A stretch of DNA of 6,666 bases from Planctomycetota bacterium (GTDB lineage: Bacteria > Planctomycetota > Planctomycetia > Isosphaerales > Isosphaeraceae): the NCBI GenBank assembly GCA_021778575.1, contig JAJYCH010000277.1, positions 1-6,666 of the forward strand. The letters are read 5' to 3'. The notes beneath the pieces were generated by a model. The model was not told where the DNA came from. It searched no databases and saw nothing but the letters and a program-made list of their open reading frames with translations. Position numbers and translations under genes: made by a program. Positions 4,991-6,666 of the stretch are shown here, piece after piece (position 1 is the stretch's first letter; each line of letters opens with the position of its first letter).

Positions 4991-6609
4991 TCGAAAAACT
5001 CCTCGATGGACCCGGTTCCCGTTCCCGCTCGCGACCCTGCCGCCGTTCCCGCGACCGCCGGGACCAGCACCCCTTCAAAGACCGGCACCCGATGTTCCTC
5101 CAGGACCTCCGAGGCTCGTCGAGCCATGAACCGCCGGCAGATTAGCCCCGTTCCCAGCATCACCAGCGTCGCCAGAGGGGCGGCGAACCGGCGATACCAG
5201 ACCTCGCCGTAAATCTCCGGCCGAGGCCAGGCGATGTTCGTCACGATCACGACACCCCAGACAACCGCCAGGATGTTGATTGGCAGACCCCACCGGCCCA
5301 GGGTGAACAACCCCCGCGCCTTCTGGAGATCGGGTTGATTTCGATCACGGATTCGCCGGAGAAGCTGCGGGACCGTCACAAACAGATAAGCCAGATTCGC
5401 CCAGACCACCGCCACCGACGCCATGACCTCGACAATCTGCGGAAAGTTCGCGTTCGCCGCCAGAATCAAGAGGGCCGCCAGACCCAGGAGCACGGCGGGA
5501 ACGCGTGGCGTCCGCGACGACTCGGGCAAGCTGGCCAGCGTCCGCGAGCCGGGCAAGCCGTTGTCGCGGGCCATCGCGAAGATCAGACGGACCGCCGCCG
5601 CGTGGACCGTCAGCGTGCAGACCGCGATCGCCAGGGCCACGTCGAGCAAGAGCAGCTTGCCCCAGGTCGAACCGAGCGCCCCCTCGATGATCGTCGCCAG
5701 GCCGCCGCCCAGTTGACCCAGGTTGGGGTCGAGCAGGTCGGGCGCGGCTTTCAGGGCGACCAGGATCAGCAGGGTTCCCGCCAGGCCCACCGCCGCCAGG
5801 GCTCCCAGGATTGCCCGGGGGGCTTTCCGACGGGGGTCGTCGGTCTCCTCGGCCAGCGCTCCGGCGGTGTCAAATCCGTACATCACGAACGACGGAACGA
5901 GCGCCGCAGCCAGAAAGGGCGCGAGGTAACCCATCGGCAGGCCGGCACCCTTGCCCTGCGTTTCGAGAATCACGCCGAACCCTCGGCGAGCCTGCGACGC
6001 CAGCAGGAGAATCAGGATAACAACCCCCGCCAGCTCGGCGAAGACCCCCACATTATTGATCCGGGCCAGCAGACGAACACCCAGGACGTTGATCATCGTG
6101 CTGAGCGCGATCAACGAACAGCCCAGGAGCACGGCGTTCCGGGCCGCGTCGACCGGATTCGAGGCGTCGCCCACCCACTGGAACCACGGGTTGATCCGGG
6201 GTAACGCCCCTTGTAAGGCTGTGGCCACCGAAGCCAGGGAGACCGTCGCGCAGGCCAGGTACACCCAGCCGGCCATCCAGCCGACCGAATCCCAGCCGAC
6301 CTGCTTGGCCCACTGGTAAACCCCGCCCGACAGCGGATACTCCGCCGCCAGTTCGGCAAAGCAAAGCGCCACCAGGAATTGACCGAACAGGACTGCCGGC
6401 CAGGTCCAGAAGAACGCCGGACCACCCGCCCCATACCCCAGATAAAAAAGCTGGGGCAGGCCGGTCAAGATCGACAGGTAAGAGAACCCCGCCGCGAACG
6501 ACGAGAACCCTCCCAGAGTTCGGTCCAGCCGCTGACGATAGCCGAACCCGGCCAGATCGGTCGTGTCGCGGCTTGGCGCCGGCTCCAATGCGGTCGTGCC
6601 ATCGGTCAT
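4987..6609 (-). CDS. APC-superfamily permease, amino acid/choline transporter type
   Basis: This is a secondary transporter of the amino acid-polyamine-organocation superfamily. In the 540-residue form the N-terminal block FGYRQRLDRTLGGFSSFAAGFS (about 22-43), FAELAAEYPLSGGVYQWA (84-101) and GFDTAGALAEETDDPRRKAPRAI (245-267, starting at the loop after TM6) are characteristic of the amino acid/choline transporter branch that includes yeast choline and GABA permeases. About 12 hydrophobic segments are visible. A Gly/Ala/Thr-rich soluble tail of ~45 residues follows the last. The frame opens with GTG 6636 and ATG 6633 without a ribosome site. GGGGAGAGG (6623-6631) lies 13 nt before ATG 6609 and 7 nt before an in-frame TTG at 6615, so the start is 6609 or 6615. 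Choline as substrate is inferred from the translationally coupled pcs; amino acids, GABA or polyamines remain possible. Only 30-57 nt of upstream sequence is in the window, so no promoter can be judged. Confidence 0.88.
   Translation of the reverse strand: MTDGTTALEPAPSRDTTDLAGFGYRQRLDRTLGGFSSFAAGFSYLSILTGLPQLFYLGYGAGGPAFFWTWPAVLFGQFLVALCFAELAAEYPLSGGVYQWAKQVGWDSVGWMAGWVYLACATVSLASVATALQGALPRINPWFQWVGDASNPVDAARNAVLLGCSLIALSTMINVLGVRLLARINNVGVFAELAGVVILILLLASQARRGFGVILETQGKGAGLPMGYLAPFLAAALVPSFVMYGFDTAGALAEETDDPRRKAPRAILGALAAVGLAGTLLILVALKAAPDLLDPNLGQLGGGLATIIEGALGSTWGKLLLLDVALAIAVCTLTVHAAAVRLIFAMARDNGLPGSRTLASLPESSRTPRVPAVLLGLAALLILAANANFPQIVEVMASVAVVWANLAYLFVTVPQLLRRIRDRNQPDLQKARGLFTLGRWGLPINILAVVWGVVIVTNIAWPRPEIYGEVWYRRFAAPLATLVMLGTGLICRRFMARRASEVLEEHRVPVFEGVLVPAVAGTAAGSRAGTGTGSIEEFFE
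4999..5004 (-). promoter_or_regulatory. Ribosome binding site of pcs inside the permease end
   Basis: GAGGAG on the minus strand lies 8 nt before the pcs ATG (4990) and is itself within the last codons of the permease (IEEFFE). With the 4-nt ATGA overlap it points to translational coupling of the two genes. Confidence 0.7.
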
Positions 6610-6666
6610 CGACAACGGGCGACCTCTCCCCATCACGCGAACCGCGCTTGCTACTTGAAGGGAATG

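Noticed and set aside
3902..5212. Long open frame of 436 codons on the plus strand
   Set aside because: It lies antisense to pcs and the coiled-coil gene, is rich in Arg/Gln/Pro/His as expected of a high-GC shadow frame, and has no recognisable domain.
5335..6204. Open frame of 289 codons on the plus strand
   Set aside because: It is antisense to the permease, with skewed Arg/Gln/Asp/His composition and no family signature; the minus-strand permease is clear.

Overview
The window looks like chromosomal DNA of a high-GC planctomycete, most likely of the Isosphaeraceae/Gemmatales kind. This is an inference from base composition, from the protein style and from the gene set (a type III pantothenate kinase beside Obg, a reduced MnmE-like GTPase, and a Pcs-type phosphatidylcholine synthase). 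No database was consulted. Coding density is high, and apart from the heptad repeat the gaps are short.

Plus strand, 1-3400: the end of ribosomal protein L27 (rpmA) is followed by a strong intrinsic terminator. Then come obgE, coaX and an MnmE/TrmE-like GTPase, closely spaced as one probable operon (43-nt gap, then an ATGA overlap). Obg acts in 50S ribosome assembly, CoaX makes the first committed step of coenzyme A synthesis, and MnmE-type proteins modify the tRNA wobble uridine. The MnmE-like protein here is short and lacks the usual C-terminal Cys motif. The coaX/mnmE junction is filled by an inverted pair of heptanucleotide tandem repeats enclosing a small perfect hairpin. It is read through in frame, so it supplies the last ~24 residues of CoaX and the first ~21 of the GTPase. 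This is the most unusual feature of the window.

Minus strand, 3430-6609: three genes converge on the plus-strand operon, and a large hairpin (3360-3397) lies between the two 3' ends. Read in the direction of transcription they are an APC-superfamily permease of the amino acid/choline type, then a phosphatidylcholine synthase overlapping it by 4 nt, then (after 187 nt) a small membrane-anchored coiled-coil protein of unknown function. The permease-Pcs pair reads as a choline uptake and phosphatidylcholine synthesis module, because Pcs condenses free choline with CDP-diacylglycerol.

No tRNA, rRNA, CRISPR array, transposase or phage gene was seen. The genes themselves are ordinary; the novelty is in the repeat element and in the divergent TrmE-like protein.
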